Shown: one piece after another, positions 32,822 to 43,654 of the stretch
Layout of the letters: the number at the start of each line of letters is the position of its first letter
Numbering within the stretch: position 1 is the first letter of the stretch
DNA from: Heterohyrax brucei
Taxonomy: Eukaryota; Chordata; Mammalia; Hyracoidea; Procaviidae
DNA: 64,000 nucleotides
Reading direction: 5' to 3'
NCBI GenBank assembly: GCA_028571685.1
Contig: CM053143.1
Span: forward strand, 9,787,501 to 9,851,500
Translations under genes and position numbers: made by a program
Notes under the pieces: model-generated
Seen by the model: the letters and a program-made list of their open reading frames with translations, nothing else
What the model was told of the DNA's origin: nothing
Databases searched by the model: none

Positions 32822-32970
32822 ACTACATGGTGGCACAGTGGTTAAAAGCCAGGACTTCTAGTCAAGAGGTTGACAATTTGAATCCACAAGCCGCTACTTG
32901 AAAACTGTGGGGCAGTTCTAGTGTGACCTACAAGGTCACTATGAGTCAAAATTGATTCAGTAGCATTCAG
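32822..32970 (+). mobile_element. AfroSINE-type SINE
   Basis: Head acatggtggcacagtggttaa, B-box region gttgacaatttgaatccac, body tggggcagttctag, tail cactatgagtcaaaattgat. Full length, plus strand. Confidence 0.9.
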
Positions 32971-33063
32971 TAATAGAGGGTATCTACGAATTAAAAGTAA
33001 TCATTTAGTGGTTTATGAAAACAGTTATTTAGTAACTTCTTTGTGCCAGGAATTGTCATAAGG

Positions 33064-33218
33064 CAGTGTTTTTCAAGCTTCAGAACACATTAGAATCACC
33101 TGGGGGTTCTTAAAAACTTAGTGATGTCTGGCCCTCAGAGCTAAGCCAACTCTATGGTAGTCAGCGCTGCTCCCGTGATTCTAATGTGCAGCTAAGATTG
33201 AAGATGCAGCTGAGAACA
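33064..33218 (+). mobile_element. MER5-like hAT fragment
   Basis: The left part (cagtgtttttcaagc, then cattagaatcacctggggg) and right part (gattctaatgtgcagctaag) match the two halves of the widespread eutherian MER5-type non-autonomous hAT element, which is partly palindromic. Confidence 0.75.
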
Positions 33219-33370
33219 TGTTGACAAGCTCCTAGCTGTCACTGAGCCATGATTCGTGAGTTAATAATTAGTTCATCAATAGAGAAATAGTATAATTTTA
33301 GATAGAGTTTTCAGTGGTTGTTGTTTTGAAAATAAATCTTCAGGCCAATTTCTCCATTTTGGGGTGTTTG

Positions 33371-33535
33371 CTGGAATCCTTGGGCAGTACAAATAGTTAA
33401 TGCCCTTGACTGCTAACTGAAGGGCTGAAACTTCAAGTCCAACCAGAGGTGACTTAGAAGAAAGGCCCAGTGATGCACTCCAGAAAAATCAGCCATTGAA
33501 AACCCTGTGGAGCACAGTTTCACTCGAATGTACAT
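33371..33535 (+). mobile_element. AfroSINE-type SINE, long variant
   Basis: The head and B box are followed by an extra segment (agaagaaaggcccagtgatg, then ccagaaaaatcagccattga) before aaaccctgtggagcacagtt. The same insert occurs at 43.7 kb and, in reverse, at 50.7 kb, so it marks a separate subfamily. Confidence 0.8.
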
Positions 33536-33540
33536 GTGAT

Positions 33541-34574
33541 TCTCTGGAATTTAATCAGCAATTTTGTAACGTGACCGTAATAGAAACAAAATGTATTATA
33601 CATCACTGTCACAAATTGGTTAAAAATACCTACTAGACTCAAAGTCTATAATCTAACATTTAAAGTTGTATGACTAAATCATGCATTCTTTGCTACACAG
33701 GATAAAGGCCTACTTCATTGCTTCCTCTTCTATGATTTGTTCTTTTGGCTAGAATATTCTAAACTAGTGAGTATATGCTCAGATGCCAAATGTTAAGAAG
33801 GCATTCTGTCCTTCCCTTTTTATTTTATGTTTTATTGAAGGTGTACTGAAGTTTATTGAAATAGCAAATTAAAGATTGGAGGAACAAGTCAATAATAATT
33901 TGAATCTGTAGTGAGGGTCACTGTCTAGATACACACAGAAGCCTAGCAAAAGCAGTGTTTGGATCTATTAGATTCTAGCGCCTTTTTACAATAGCTAACC
34001 TATTTTATACAGTTGGACAATCTTCTGAGGAGTGTCGTTAGGTAGTTTCTTTTCGCCCATGAAAAAAAGCAGAAGTGCATAAAGAAACTGAATTGTCATT
34101 CTCTTTATAGAGAATCATGATGGATGCTCTTCTGTGGCTTTTAGTCTCAATCATTTAATAATTGATTCCCTAATCTCCACATAGCTAATAATATCCATCC
34201 AAAGCATTCTTCATTAAGTAGTCCTTGGCTAACTATTATGAAAATCACTACAAATAATGTTTAATTTCATTGTAATATATAGTCAATTAAATACCTTATC
34301 AGTCATTATGCAATTAATAAAATATACATAAGTATTAACAGAAATTGTTTCTGGGTGGACTCAAGGTTTTTTCATCTACTTTTTATTTGGACTTGTACAG
34401 AATTTCTGTAATGACTATGTGCTTTTTTTTTTTACAATCATAAAAACTGATTTACAACCCCTGCATGTATAATTTCTATATACCCTATGATTATGTAGAC
34501 ATTAATGCAAAACATAAGGAAAAAAATGCAACAAAAAGTTTATGATAGTTCTCTCTTGGTAGCCTATTTAGGAG
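33541..34574. other. No recognised gene or repeat
   Basis: AT-rich sequence with nothing assignable. Confidence 0.4.
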
Positions 34575-34622
34575 ATAATCACAAGCACTCAATAAATACT
34601 TGTTGAATAAATGAATACATTT
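34575..34622 (+). mobile_element. L2-like tail fragment
   Basis: The segment gcactcaataaatacttgttgaataaatgaat is the typical L2 3' end. It is short, so the call is tentative. Confidence 0.5.
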
Positions 34623-35004
34623 TCTTCTTTCTTTTTATAAATAGTTTTTGGCAATGAATGAACAAATGCTGCATTCTTTGTAAGAAAAAAATCTAAAAAG
34701 TAGTAACATTGTTCACCGATGTTGGCCCATAAGAATTATATTTCACCTACTCCTCCAAAACAGGGCTTTGCTGTTGACTACAATCTAAAATCACCAGTAA
34801 AAATGTTTTCTGTATCTTTACTATGTAAAGGGTGACCATCCAAATTATTGTCTACATATGTTGGTTTTCAATTACGGTTTGAATATTTCATTATTTATTT
34901 ACATTTTATATTAGCCTGTGTATATTCTAAACTTTTTGAATCCATTGGCTGAGAAGTGAAGAATGTCTGATTTCACTTCATAGCTCTACTAATTTATAGC
35001 TATG
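34623..35004. other. No recognised gene or repeat
   Basis: AT-rich sequence between two old repeat fragments with nothing assignable. Confidence 0.4.
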
Positions 35005-35120
35005 CACTTGAGGCATACTACCTTGTTAGGACTCAGTGCTCTCATGAGAATTAAGTAAGAAACCAGGTAAGTCATTTGGCAGACAGGGAGCATTCAATGC
35101 GCATGAGCTACAGTTATTTT
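35005..35120 (+). mobile_element. MIR SINE remnant, 3' part
   Basis: The pattern tcatgagaattaagtaag followed by ggcagacagggagcattcaatg and a tacagttatt end follows the MIR 3' half. It is old and diverged. Confidence 0.5.
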
Positions 35121-35139
35121 TCTTTCCCAATATTGTCTT

Positions 35140-35250
35140 GAGCACAGTTAAGACTTGTAGCCTAGTGGACTGTGACAGAATAAAATTTCTTTTTTAAAAC
35201 CATCCACTTGTGGTATTACTGTTAACAGCAGTACTAGATAGCTAAAACCA
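35140..35250 (+). mobile_element. MaLR-type LTR, 3' end fragment
   Basis: It has actgtgacagaataaaatttc followed by ccatccacttgtggtattac and an aactaaaacca end, the typical end of a MaLR-type LTR, including an AATAAA signal. Confidence 0.6.
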
Positions 35251-35293
35251 TTGACAACCTTAGCTCTTTAGCTACTGCACCACCAGGACTTCA
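35250..35293 (-). mobile_element. AfroSINE-type SINE, head fragment
   Basis: The piece cctTagctctttagctactgcaccaccagg is the reversed tRNA-like head. The body is absent. Confidence 0.6.
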
Positions 35294-35625
35294 TGCTAGG
35301 GCAGAGTGGGTCTTAATTCAAAAAAAGCAGCATCCTTATAAAAGAGAAAAGATGTAGACACACAGAGGGAAAACAGTCATACTAAAGACAGAGGCACAGA
35401 TGGGGTTACGGTGCAGCCGCGAGACGGGGAACACACGGGGCTTCCAGAAGCTGAGAAGATAAAGAGGATTTTCCCTTAGAGCCTTTGGAGCAAGTACAGC
35501 CTGCCAGTATCCTGTATGTGGCCAGCTTGCCTCCAGAATGGTGAGACAATAAATTTCTGTTCCTATAGGTCACTACTTTATGACATTTTGTTACGGTGAC
35601 CCTATAAAACTAACACAACGCCAAA
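35294..35625 (+). mobile_element. MLT1-like LTR fragment
   Basis: It contains cagcatccttataaaagag, gagacggggaacacac, the ccagcttgcctccagaatgg box and the end gagacaataaatttctgttc..ttttgttac. This is the 3' two thirds of a MaLR LTR. No viral gene is attached. Confidence 0.65.
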
Positions 35626-35863
35626 AAATTATATTCTTTGTATTTATGTGGGTCAGGCACTGTGTTTGGTGTGAAACAAATTGACTAAGTGTCTAGTCCA
35701 CTTTTGGGTCCTTTTATGTCTCTAAATACCTGCAAGTTCTTGATTCAGATGTTTACTGAAAAAATTAATATATAAATAATGTTTTGAACTTTTCCTTTAA
35801 ATATGTTGAGGTGGTATAGTTAATTTTTATTTTTGCACAGACACCATGAAACTTACTGTGTAC

Positions 35864-35915
35864 ATGTATATATATACACGTATATACATACGTACATATA
35901 TATACATATATATAT
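35864..35915. repeat. (TA)n/(TACA)n simple repeat
   Basis: About 50 bp of TATACA, TACGTA and TATA units. Confidence 0.85.
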
Positions 35916-37049
35916 TTGCAATCTAATCACCAAAACAAGGAGAGTATATGATTGTTATGTGAATATATAGGGACATGTATGTGATAGTCATGATACCTGA
36001 GCCCTTGAAAACAATGAATAAAGGAAACATAGTTAAAACTATGGAAAGCCCTCTGTCAATTGCAACATGCCAAGAAGATAACATTTTTAATAAAATTATA
36101 AGTGATCTGTACAAGAAGTTCTTAATGTATTTATTAAACAATCCACTAAGTGCTAAATAGCAAATGAAACCTGGAAATCTCTCTATTTTTTCAATGATCA
36201 CTCACTATCTCCTTACAATACGCAAGCAGTAAGAGCTGAATAAAATATTTGATTTTAATTCTAAGATATTTATATCTACATAGAAATATTTATGCTCTGA
36301 TTTTAAAGGCTCTAAGGAGGAAAAACAACTGTGGTTTTAGCATACGATTCACATACCTGTTTAAACTAGTGTCAACTTGGAGATTGAAAATTTTCTATGC
36401 TCTCGACATAAGCTCATTTAAGAGGTTAATTTATTCTAATATTACATAATCAAAACGGGATTCAGGCAAACTACATTTGAATTGAGATTAACATAATGAC
36501 ATACCTTTAATACAAAGTCTTATCAGCTCCTTACAATTATCAAATGTTCTAATTTAACTGACAATCAAACAACACAGAAGACAATTATAAAAAATTTCAA
36601 AGTATTGTGAAAACATTTTTGCCTCATTATGCTCCTAGCTTAGGGGCAAAATCACCATTCTCCTCTAACAATACTAAATGATCCTTAGTTTAAACAAAGT
36701 TTACATTTAATAAGGATCAGTTCTTGTTTTATTTGAGGTGTCAGGATGAAGTGCTATTTCCTACCCTTATTATGTTATTATGTATAACTAGCAAAAGAAA
36801 GAAATTTAGCTTAAAATAGCTACACAAACCAAGATTTGTGGGACCAAAAACACCTTGTCAGAGCTTTCCAAAGAGGTTCGAATGCTATCTGTCCACTAGT
36901 AAAAAGAAGTTTTGTGGTGCCAGAGGACCCCGTTACCCAGGCTTGGGCCCCCCTCCATTTCCCAGGAAAGCGTGAGAAGGAGAAGGTAGTATTTCTTCCA
37001 GCTTTTCCTTCAGAAAATATTCAAAGTGCAAAAATGAGCAGCCTATTTT
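35916..37049. other. No recognised gene or repeat
   Basis: AT-rich, unique-looking sequence. Short open frames on both strands (for instance 35923-36201) are in low-complexity AT-rich sequence and show no family resemblance. Confidence 0.45.
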
Positions 37050-37418
37050 TCTGTTTTTTTTTTTATTGCAGTTGAAAGTGTACAATCCAGTTTAAATTTG
37101 CGTGCCCACCCATCTGCAGCTCCTTCTGCTCTAATGCCCAGTGACAGCACACTCCTCCTTTCCATTCTGTACATGTCATATCTTCTTAACAATCTCTTGT
37201 CGCTTCCTCTTCACCGTCTCCACTCCCTTCTACTAAGGTGCAAGCAGGACAACATCCTACAAACGCACAGAATCACAAAGTGCACACACAATATGTTCAC
37301 TGTGTCCCCGAGTCCAATCCATTCCTGTCCAAAGAGTTCACCTCAGTAAAGCGTCAGGTCTAGGGGCCACGGTCCCAGGGAAACCCCCAGGTCTCCGGAC
37401 CATCAGTTGTGGTCTTCT
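37050..37418 (-). mobile_element. L1 3' end, minus strand
   Basis: The complement has the L1 3' terminus: gtgtgctgtcactgggcat near 37140, then gcagatgggtgggcacgc and the T-run (as poly(A)) at 37059-37069. It is a short 5'-truncated insertion. Confidence 0.85.
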
Positions 37419-37420
37419 AA

Positions 37421-37500
37421 TGGGACAGTTCTACACAGTCCTATAGGGTCACTATGAGTAAGAATCAACTCAACACTAAGGGACTTTGTTAGTTTGTTTG
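37421..37500 (+). mobile_element. AfroSINE-type SINE, tail only
   Basis: Starts at tgggacagttctacacagtc and runs through ctatagggtcactatgagta to the g/t-rich end. It is 5'-truncated and sits directly beside the L1 fragment. Confidence 0.8.
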
Positions 37501-37679
37501 TTCTGGTTAAGCATACTGTGAATATTCTAGTAGACAGTACTCTTTTCCCGCCGCCTTCACTGTTAACCAGAGCACTTTGCAGCCTTCAGAGCGTGGCTCC
37601 AGCTTGTCTCTTGCAAAGCCCTTTCTCTGCTCCTTTGCATGACTGGTTAGCAAAGCAACTGCATACTCAGTTTATGCTT

Positions 37680-37866
37680 GTTTTATACCACTCATTATAT
37701 TACATCTTTTATTATATGCTATCATGTGTATATGTCATTTCTCCAGCCTAAATCATAAATACAAGACAGGGAAGCTGTTTTATTTACCGTTGAGTACCCC
37801 TCATGTCAATCACAGAGGTTCACATGTAAAGCACTCAGTAAACACCTGTGGAGTGACTGAATAATG
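37680..37866 (+). mobile_element. L2 LINE remnant, 3' end
   Basis: The order of features (attatattacatcttttatt, then gacagggaagctgttttatt, then agcactcagtaaacacctgtgg) follows the L2 3' end. It is diverged. Confidence 0.55.
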
Positions 37867-38959
37867 TTTTCATCTCACTTTGGATTTTCACCTCCATTAT
37901 GGTTAATTGATATTTTATTTATTAAATAGATGTTGAAAATACTAAAGAACTGTATCATTATAGTAATCTTTTAAGGAATCCTGAAAGATCGAACACCCAT
38001 AGTTTTGACATATTAGTGATCGAAAGAATTGTTCCTTAATATGAAAAAATGGTATATGTGTTATAGCAACACTTTATACATTCATTCACACAACAAATAG
38101 TTAAAATATGGATGGTTACTGCATAGTAGGAAATGTAGTGGGAAGTAAGGATATTTAAAAAAAAATGTGTTCTCAAAAGTTTATAGAGCTATCAGAGAGA
38201 TACCCCAAATAAATATTAAATTTTTTTAGAAAACCATTTTAAAAGTTTTTCTAAGTGTACTTTAGACGAAGGTTTACAGAATAAACTAGTTTCACATTAA
38301 GCGATTAGTATACACATGGTTCTAAGACATTGGTTAACAACTTCATGACGTGTTAATATGCTCGTTTCTCAAACTTAGGTTACCTGTTACCTGCTTTCCC
38401 ATCCTCTGCTACCTTCTAGTCCTGTGCCTTGGCTAGCGAGCCCCTTTAGTCTCATTTTGTTTCATGAGCCTGTCCAACCTTTGGCTAAAGGATATTAAAA
38501 TAGTTCTGAGTAATAAAACTATGAAATGACTTCATACATTCTTGCTTTCTTTGAAATGCTATATTTTATTTTTATGTGATAAATATTATTTTAATATAGT
38601 TTAATACATCAAAATTAAATAAAATCAAGCTAAGATTATATGAAGACAATTATGTACAGAATGTGTAGACAAATTAGAAAATTTGCCTACAGTTTCATTT
38701 CAAGAAGACATATGTAAATGCTTCTTGATTTTGTAATTAAAAAATACAGTATACACATGTAGGCTCTGAATGATTATTTTTCAATTTCTTAATGGAACTA
38801 ACTCAACTAATGAACAATGAATGTGTAAGAAAATGTGTAGAATGTGTACAAAATTACAAAAGTCAGCTACACAAAAACAAAATCCACTAGATTCACAGTG
38901 TCTAGAGGTTAAAATTTATGTATTCTTAAAGTCAGCTTATGTAATTAGATAAATATATT
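37867..38959. other. No recognised gene; one possible repeat inside
   Basis: Mostly AT-rich unique sequence. The part 38255-38490 (gtactttagacgaaggtttacag, then cctgctttcccatcctctgc) has a composition unlike its flanks and feels like a lineage-specific repeat, but I have no second copy in this window to prove it. Confidence 0.4.
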
Positions 38960-39390
38960 ATGCATGTTGCAACATTCAGAAATCATTTTCAGGTCAGTCA
39001 CAAAAGGACATGTGTTCTATGATCCCACTTACATACTGTATTTTTACACAAACGATGTGCATGTTATATGTTTTTGTCATCAGTGCAACCTCTCGTGCAT
39101 TATTTTCCTAGGCATGCCATGTGTACTAAACATATGGACATGTAATTTACATGCACACATTTTTGTAAAAAAAGTATGGCAAAACATGTGAGAGAGGCAA
39201 GTTTGTAGAGTAAGTTGTGTTAGTAGCTACCGGGCACAGGTGGGAAGAAGCAGAAAAGAAGGACTCAGTGAGAACAGCTGAGAGTGACGACTGAACAACT
39301 TGCTGAACATAATTAATGTCACTAAATTGTACATATGAGGACTGCTGAAATGGCAAATATTTTGTTATATGTATATTTACCAAAATAAAA
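38960..39390 (+). mobile_element. Old L1 (L1M-type) 3' end, split by a small inverted-repeat element
   Basis: The two flanks, 38960-39031 (gtcacaaaaggacatgtg..gatcccactta) and 39180-39390 (agctaccgggcacaggtgg..ctaaattgtacatatg..aataaaaaa), follow the 3' end of ancient mammalian L1s. Between them lies a 148-bp insertion. Confidence 0.6.
39032..39179. mobile_element. 148-bp inverted-repeat element (MITE-like)
   Basis: The left end catactgtatttttacacaaa and the right end in reverse (ccatactttttttacaaaaa) are inverted repeats extending imperfectly over about 35 bp, including an atgtgcatg / atgtgtgcatg core. There is no coding content. It splits the old L1, which gives independent support for an insertion. 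Confidence 0.6.
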
Positions 39391-39474
39391 AATCAGAAAA
39401 TCAAATAAACATGAACAATAAAATGTATTTTTCATATTTCTCTCTCTATGAGTATTCAATATAATAATTTTAAT

Positions 39475-39660
39475 GGTCACACAGCATCCCATGCGATTTC
39501 AGAATCAATTTATTTAACCATTCCCCTGTAAGTGGCCATTTACATGTTTTCAACATTTGCATTTTTATGAACAATGTCATAATCACAGTCCTTACACATA
39601 AATCTTTACGCATTATTTTCTTGAGATAAATATTACACACATCTCACTGAATTCTAAAAG
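39475..39660 (-). mobile_element. Old L1-type fragment
   Basis: The plus strand (ttatttaaccattcccctgt, then aacaatgtcataatcacag, then ataaatctttacgc) resembles the reversed 3' region of ancient mammalian L1s. The family is uncertain. Confidence 0.4.
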
Positions 39661-39737
39661 AATAAACTGATCCTAATTGTTTTCTTGATGATCCACTATC
39701 ATCACCATCAAAATAAATCAACGTATTTGTTGCCAGT

Positions 39738-39853
39738 ACAGAGGAAGGTGGTAAGCACTTGCTCTAGAGTTGGAATTTCTAAGCAGAAATCCTACTGGCA
39801 TTATCCAATAGCTGAGTGACCTTATGCAAGTTATTTAGCCTCTCTAAGGTCTC
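39738..39853 (+). mobile_element. MIR SINE remnant
   Basis: The segment agctgagtgaccttatgcaagttatttagcctctctaagg is the highly conserved MIR core. The upstream half (gtggtaagcacttgctctagag) fits the tRNA-like side. Confidence 0.8.
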
Positions 39854-39854
39854 T

Positions 39855-39960
39855 TGGCGTGCAAATGGTCTGTCTTAAACTGTTAACCTAAAGATTATTG
39901 GTTTGAACTCACCTATTAGTACTGCAGAAGAAAAGACCTGTCGATCTGCTTTAATTAAGA
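39855..39960 (+). mobile_element. AfroSINE-type SINE, long variant, truncated
   Basis: Head (gcgtgcaaatggtctgtc), B-box region (ttggtttgaactcacc) and the long-variant insert (gcagaagaaaagacctgtcg) are present. The tail is missing. Confidence 0.65.
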
Positions 39961-39999
39961 TTCTAGCAAAAGGGCACGAGAGAGTGTGGAAGAGGGAGA

Positions 40000-40935
40000 T
40001 AATTGGAACACTGAGTTTCTGTTTACTGTGACAGAAAATTCACACTCATTAAAGGTAGTGGTTGCATAGCTGATTAATGCAACTGATGTCAATAATTTGT
40101 ACACCTATAAAAAGTTGAATTGGCAAATGTGTGATAGATAAAAGGAGCAGCTGCTAAGGCTGCTTATGTACAGCTGAATACTTCATGGTATTTGGTTTCT
40201 TAGTTTGCAAGTTTAGAGTCATGATTTCATAGAACTTCCCAGTTAAGTGACCCGACACCACTTTCACTGTTTCTGTTCTACTTCCTAGTTCATTGCATAG
40301 TCCCTGGAATGTTAAAAGCTTGCAAACAGCCATCCAAAGTATAAATGGTTTCTATTCACCTGAAGCAACAGAAGCAGCACGGTAAGGAACAGGAGGAAAT
40401 CAGTGTGTCTAATTACCTTTGTAAACAACTGTCTCCTTTGCCATGAGACTTGAACAACCGGATGGTACCTGGTAACCTTCACTAAATGTTTTGATCAAAG
40501 ATTCTACAGAGGAATTCTGATCTAAAGGGGAAATGCAGAACAGAATTTCAAATTCTAAGGCAATCCAGAATTTCTGGAGACATTGACACTGAACGAGCCT
40601 CCAAAACTACTGCTCTAAAATAATCTTTGAAGTTTTTTAAACCGAAAGTATTCCCTGAAGTCTTCTTTAAATCAAAAAAATAGTTTAATTGGTAAGGAAT
40701 GGTTGTCTTGAGCATCCTGCTCTTTTAAGAACTGTCTATATGGGATCAACTTGTCATCAACAACTTGGAAGGTTAGATAAGGAAGCTTAAGGAGCACTGA
40801 GTTCATGCTAAAGAAGGAAGAATAACTCGGAAAAAGAAGATGAAAATGGTTATACAACTTCAGGAATACAGTTAATGCCTCTTAGAAATTGTCAAAGCAG
40901 TATATATTCTGCTGTGTATATTTTCAACAACAAAA
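40000..40935 (+). mobile_element. Probable L1 3' UTR of an older subfamily
   Basis: Landmarks parallel the 3' UTR of the old L1 at 14.3-14.9 kb: a gttaaaagcttgcaaacagccat box, ctattcacctgaagcaacag, and gaacaaccggatggtacctgg. The rest is diverged. It ends in an AT-rich tail near 40930. Confidence 0.5.
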
Positions 40936-40990
40936 TAAAATAAATAATTTTAAAAAATAGATTACATCCAAGAAAACCTTAGGTAGCAGT

Positions 40991-41060
40991 TGTACCCTGT
41001 AACACGTGGGGTGGATCATCATGAGTTAGATTGATTAGATGGTAACTAACACAACAACGG
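40991..41060 (+). mobile_element. SINE/RTE tail fragment
   Basis: The piece cgtggggtggatcatcatgagttagattgattagatggtaactaacac follows the 3' tail shared by AfroSINEs and RTE. It is too short to decide between them. Confidence 0.5.
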
Positions 41061-41214
41061 GCATACTACAGCGAAACCTGTGACAGCTGGAAGTGGATGT
41101 GATTGCCTTGTTTTCCTGCATCTCACAAGTTTTCTGCCTTTTGGTGCAGTCACCACTTTTCTATTGCTCTCTATTTAGTGAAAAGAGATTTTCTTCCCTA
41201 CCTTCCAGATTCCA

Positions 41215-41405
41215 GTTTTTGCAGGTTTCATTGTATCTTCATCTCTAAAATGAACTGATAATAGCATCTGTTATACACATTATGAAGATAAAATGGGTAA
41301 ATGAGCAAGAATTTCTCGCCCTGAGCCCAAGAAGAGCACAAAGTGAGTAAGTACTTACTTGATACGAAGCATACTGTGTTAGCATCATCACAACAATTAT
41401 AGTAG
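41215..41405 (+). mobile_element. MIR-like remnant
   Basis: The sequence tcatctctaaaatgaactgataatagcatctgttatac, then gaagataaaatgggtaaatg, fits the MIR 3' half, with a later aagtacttacttgatacg segment. Old and diverged. Confidence 0.5.
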
Positions 41406-42128
41406 CTACCAGGAACAGTTAAGCTTTACAAGCCTATTAACAGCTCACTCAACAAAGGCAGCTACTGGTTTTCAGTCTTAAAAATGTGCTATTTATATTT
41501 TTATAAGTATCACATTACCTTTGAAGATATAAAAGATATAATTATTTATGTATGTATTTGTTTTTGCACAGACAATCTCACTAGAACAAAATCCCTCCTA
41601 GAGGACATTTTCGAAATTTGCGGATGTGGTATGGTTTGGTCATATGACTAAGGGGAAGTCCAGTGGCTTCAGTGGGTAGGGGCCAATGATACGTTAGGTC
41701 TTGTAATAAGTGTAAAAATCTTGGGCATTGAACAAATACCTTATACTCTAAACAAATTTAAAATATCTTGCATAGCTTTATGACTGAAAATTCAGTTTAT
41801 AGTTTTCTAAACACACAAATCAAACTTCATTTTGTTTGTAAATATAAAATGTAAAAAGTTTATTTTAATATACATGAAGTTTTCCAGGAATATAAGCCTG
41901 AGAAGACTACTTTCTAACTTATTCAGAACTTTAACAAATGTTTCCGTCATTTTGGAAATCATATCCCCAAAAAAGCAACACTTCCCAGAACAAAACTCCT
42001 TTATCAGTCTATGTTTGTAGCTGTCACATTTGCAGTGTGTCTATGTATTGCAACAAGTACCCATTTAAGAAATCATTTCTCGATTAAATAATATATTTTA
42101 ATATAAACATATAGAGATATAGAGAGAG
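41406..42128. other. Mostly unassigned; possible hAT fragment at 41599-41705
   Basis: The piece gaggacattttcgaaatttg..cagtggcttcagtgggtaggggcc resembles the middle of a MER-type hAT element. The remainder is AT-rich with no assignable feature. Confidence 0.4.
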
Positions 42129-42260
42129 ATCCCTGGTGGTGCAGTGGTTAAGGGCTTAGCTTCTAACCAAAAAGTCTGCAGCTAAATCCATCAACTGATT
42201 CTTAGAAACCTGTGGAGCAGTTCTGTTGTGATCTATGGAGTCTTATAGGGTATAGTACAT
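42129..42260 (+). mobile_element. AfroSINE-type SINE
   Basis: Head ccctggtggtgcagtggttaa, B-box region gtctgcagctaaatccatc, body and tail to tcttatagggt. Slightly shortened at the 3' end. Confidence 0.85.
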
Positions 42261-42269
42261 ACAAATACA

Positions 42270-42335
42270 AATGCATGTACATGTTTGCACATATATACAT
42301 ACATATATATGATATATATACATAATATACAGAAC
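42270..42335. repeat. TA/CA-rich simple repeat
   Basis: Low-complexity ATACATAT-type sequence between two SINEs. Confidence 0.75.
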
Positions 42336-42337
42336 AA

Positions 42338-42498
42338 GAACTAAAACTCATTGCCACTGAGTTGATTCTGACTCATAATGACCCTATAGGACAAAATAGA
42401 ACTGTTCCATAGGGCTTCCATGGAGCCCTGGGTGAATTTGAACTACTGAACTTTTAGTAAGCAGCCATAGCACTTAACCAAAACACCACCAGGGTTTC
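42338..42498 (-). mobile_element. AfroSINE-type SINE
   Basis: Full-length minus copy from the tail (ctcattgccactgagttgat) to the head (caccaccagggtttcc). Little diverged. Confidence 0.9.
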
Positions 42499-42540
42499 CA
42501 CATAAATAGATATACATATGTAAACACACACATGCATGTA

Positions 42541-42830
42541 CAGGAGTCCTGGTGGCAGTGATTAAGAGTTCAGCTGCTAACCCAAAGATCAACTGCCAAC
42601 TGGAAATGCTATGGAGTACTTTTACAATGTCTTGTAGCAAAAACCCACTGCTATCAAATAGATTCCGACTCATAGTGATTCCATAGGACAGAGTAGAACT
42701 GCCCCAGAAAGTTTCCAAGGAGCTCCTGGGGGATTTGAACTGCCAACCTTTTGGTAAGCAGACGTAGCATTTAATCACTATGCCACCAGGGTTTCCACAA
42801 TGTCCTGTAGAGTACAGTATATACATATGT
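42541..42830 (+). mobile_element. AfroSINE-type SINE, interrupted by another SINE
   Basis: The plus-strand copy has head aggagtcctggtggcagtga, then the body to acaatgtcttgtag, resuming after the inserted copy at acaatgtcctgtag. Confidence 0.85.
42638..42796 (-). mobile_element. AfroSINE-type SINE nested in a SINE
   Basis: A full-length minus copy inserted into the plus copy around it. The flanks acaatgtcttgtag (42624-42637) and acaatgtcctgtag (42797-42810) form a 14-bp target duplication with one mismatch. Confidence 0.92.
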
Positions 42831-42859
42831 AAACATATATACACAGAAACACATACACG

Positions 42860-43391
42860 AGTTTCAACAATTAAGTCTGTGAACTTAATTGCTCTAAGTG
42901 CTACATACCTCCTCGCTGGATATCATTACAGTCACCTTTGAAGTCCTCCCCTTGGGAATCTATGCACCAGTGCCCGCACCTAGTCAACCCTTCAAAGTGA
43001 TTTTTGTAACTCTTTCTGGAATGGCCGTTATGCACAGTGGAACAGTGGCAAGCATGCAAATTTACTTGTATAATTGTCTATTAGTGAGTCTTTAGCCAGT
43101 AAACAAACAAGCATATTGCAACTCCCTTGATCTGGCCTCCAATGACCTTTTTCTTTACCTGAAGGTAAAGGAAATATAGAAAGGAAGACATTTCAATGAC
43201 ATTCAGGACATCAAAGGTAATGCAATGACAGCTCTGACGGTCATTCTAGAAAGAGTTCCAAAATTGCTTTGAAGGATGGATTAGGTGCCGGTATCAATGC
43301 ATAGCTTCCCAAGGTATCACAGTCATATTCAGCAATGAAGTGTGTAGCAGTTTTTCTAGGATGAGTTTGCAAATTTAACTGTCAGACGTCA
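42860..43391 (+). mobile_element. Fold-back mariner derivative C
   Basis: Same plan as copy B. Left arm from aacaattaagtctgtgaac to tggaatggccgtta, then the inner 5' terminal repeat (cacagtggaacagtggcaag, 43033-43052), then the forward transposase 3' part starting near gtgagtctttagccagtaaac, ending with the right arm 43238-43391. The forward part keeps recognisable bits of the region around the third catalytic Asp (CCTCCAATGACC). Confidence 0.85.
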
Positions 43392-43456
43392 TATGCATAC
43401 ATATACATACATGTGTATGTGTGTGTGTATACATAAGCATATAAATATAAACACAC
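43383..43456. repeat. (CATA)n/(TG)n simple repeat
   Basis: Low-complexity TACA, TGTG and ATAA units directly after fold-back element C. Confidence 0.8.
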
Positions 43457-43459
43457 ACA

Positions 43460-43545
43460 AAGGAGCCCTGTGGCACAGAGGTTAAAGCTGCCAGCTGTTA
43501 ACTACCAAATTGCCAGTTTGAATCCACCAGCTGCTCTGAAGAAGA
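43460..43545 (+). mobile_element. AfroSINE-type SINE, head half
   Basis: The head (ggagccctgtggcacagagg) and B-box region (gccagtttgaatccaccag) are present. It breaks off after the first third. Confidence 0.8.
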
Positions 43546-43559
43546 AACATGAGGCAGCA

Positions 43560-43650
43560 CATTTTTGTAAAGATTTACAGCCTTACGAATCTAATTTAAA
43601 GGCAGACTTAGGAACAGAATTTGTTTGTAATTGGAGACTGCCTGTATATA
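43560..43650 (-). mobile_element. Fragment of the same small DNA transposon as at 25.85 kb
   Basis: Read in reverse, ggcagtctccaattacaaac..ctgttcctaagtctgccttt aligns with 25852-25905. It carries one terminal repeat end and is truncated on the other side. Confidence 0.6.
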
Positions 43651-43654
43651 CATT

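Noticed and set aside
42443-42844. 133-codon minus-strand frame
   Set aside because: It runs through three SINEs and a simple repeat. The peptide only repeats translated SINE sequence.
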